Source of the DNA: Natrinema soli
Lineage (GTDB): Archaea > Halobacteriota > Halobacteria > Halobacteriales > Natrialbaceae
DNA: 5,196 nt
NCBI RefSeq assembly: GCF_028618695.1
Contig: NZ_JAQIVI010000535.1
Coordinates: forward strand, 1 to 5,196
Direction of reading: 5' to 3'
The notes under the pieces were generated by a model. The model saw nothing but the letters and a program-made list of their open reading frames with translations. It did not search any database and was not told the origin of the DNA. Positions 4,850 through 5,196 of this stretch are shown one piece after another. The first letter of the stretch is position 1. Every line of letters begins with the position of its first letter. Position numbers and translations under genes: made by a program.

Positions 4850-5196
4850 TCAGTCGTCCTCGGCGTCGGTCGCGACCGCGGTCGCCCGCTGGCCGTCCCA
4901 CTCCAGTCGGCCCTCCACGGCGAGTTTCTCGAGATGGGCGACGACCGTCGCCCGCGCGAGGTCGCGAACGCCCGAAAGGTCCTTCTCGTAGGCCGACTCG
5001 AGGATTTCCTCGAGGGATTGGGGTCCTGACGTGGCTGCCTCGAGCACCCGCTGCTCGCGCTCGGCCCGGTGGGAGAGCAGGCGCTCGAGGGTTTTCCGAG
5101 GGGCGTCGATTTCGGGGCCGTGGCCTGGGTGGAGAACCGGCGGGTCCGTCGCCCAGAGGCGACGCAGCGTCGTCACGTACGCGCGCATGTCGCCCT
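4850..5196 (-). CDS. MBL-fold metallo-hydrolase (LACTB2-like), C-terminal part, 5' end outside window
   Basis: The frame is open across the right edge, with Gly-Asp codons preceding the first visible Met, so that Met is internal (GDMRAYVTTLRRL). The visible 114 residues hold the end of a metallo-beta-lactamase fold. VLHPGHGPEI carries a zinc-ligand-type histidine in a conserved turn, and HRAEREQRVLEAA follows. Next is a winged-helix region (SLEEILESAYEKD...LARATVVAHLEKLAVEGRLEW), which is the C-terminal arrangement of LACTB2-type hydrolases. Human LACTB2 is an endoribonuclease; bacterial and archaeal members act on varied esters, thioesters or RNA, and this fragment does not decide which. The HxHxDH metal motif lies upstream, outside the window. 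The stop (complement of 4850-4852) is 30 bp from the YkgJ-type start. Confidence 0.85.
   Translation of the reverse strand, partial: GDMRAYVTTLRRLWATDPPVLHPGHGPEIDAPRKTLERLLSHRAEREQRVLEAATSGPQSLEEILESAYEKDLSGVRDLARATVVAHLEKLAVEGRLEWDGQRATAVATDAEDD

Overview
The window looks like haloarchaeal chromosome. It is GC-rich with strong G/C preference at third codon positions, the proteins are acidic, CTCGAG recurs more than 20 times, and I see only one CTAG. Promoters, where visible, are AT-rich TATA-type boxes a short distance from the start codon. The protein families (a haloarchaeal Hsp20 variant, a COG1031-type radical SAM protein, a single-TRAM-domain protein) fit the same picture. The CTCGAG richness suggests a Natrialba/Haloterrigena/Natrinema-like relative, but that is inference.

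Layout from left to right. The 3' end of a DAO-family FAD oxidoreductase (+) runs off the left edge. It converges on an Hsp20/alpha-crystallin gene (-) whose C-terminal tail is five tandem acidic hexapeptides encoded by an 18-bp repeat. Next comes a tiny cysteine-rich, probably zinc-binding protein (-). A stretch of about 370 bp without a convincing gene follows; it ends in a two-stage hairpin (1512-1559) just upstream of a TATA-like box. That box appears to drive a 575-residue radical SAM protein with a C-terminal helix-hairpin-helix (+). Downstream on the same strand is a small TRAM-domain protein with its own likely promoter. A hairpin-rich region of about 240 bp (3853-4096) separates it from the minus-strand pair at the right edge: the C-terminal part of an MBL-fold hydrolase and, 30 bp downstream, a YkgJ-type cysteine-cluster protein.

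How the parts may work together. The MBL hydrolase and YkgJ-type genes are probably one operon reading leftward. The radical SAM and TRAM genes are co-directional and adjacent. TRAM is the RNA-binding domain fused to radical SAM tRNA methylthiotransferases, so a functional pairing in trans is a reasonable hypothesis, although separate promoters argue against an obligate operon. The left genes look like ordinary single-gene units. I see no mobile element, CRISPR array, tRNA or rRNA. The points most worth a second look are the uncharacterised radical SAM enzyme with its TRAM neighbour, the repeat tail on the Hsp20 protein, and the two nested hairpins.
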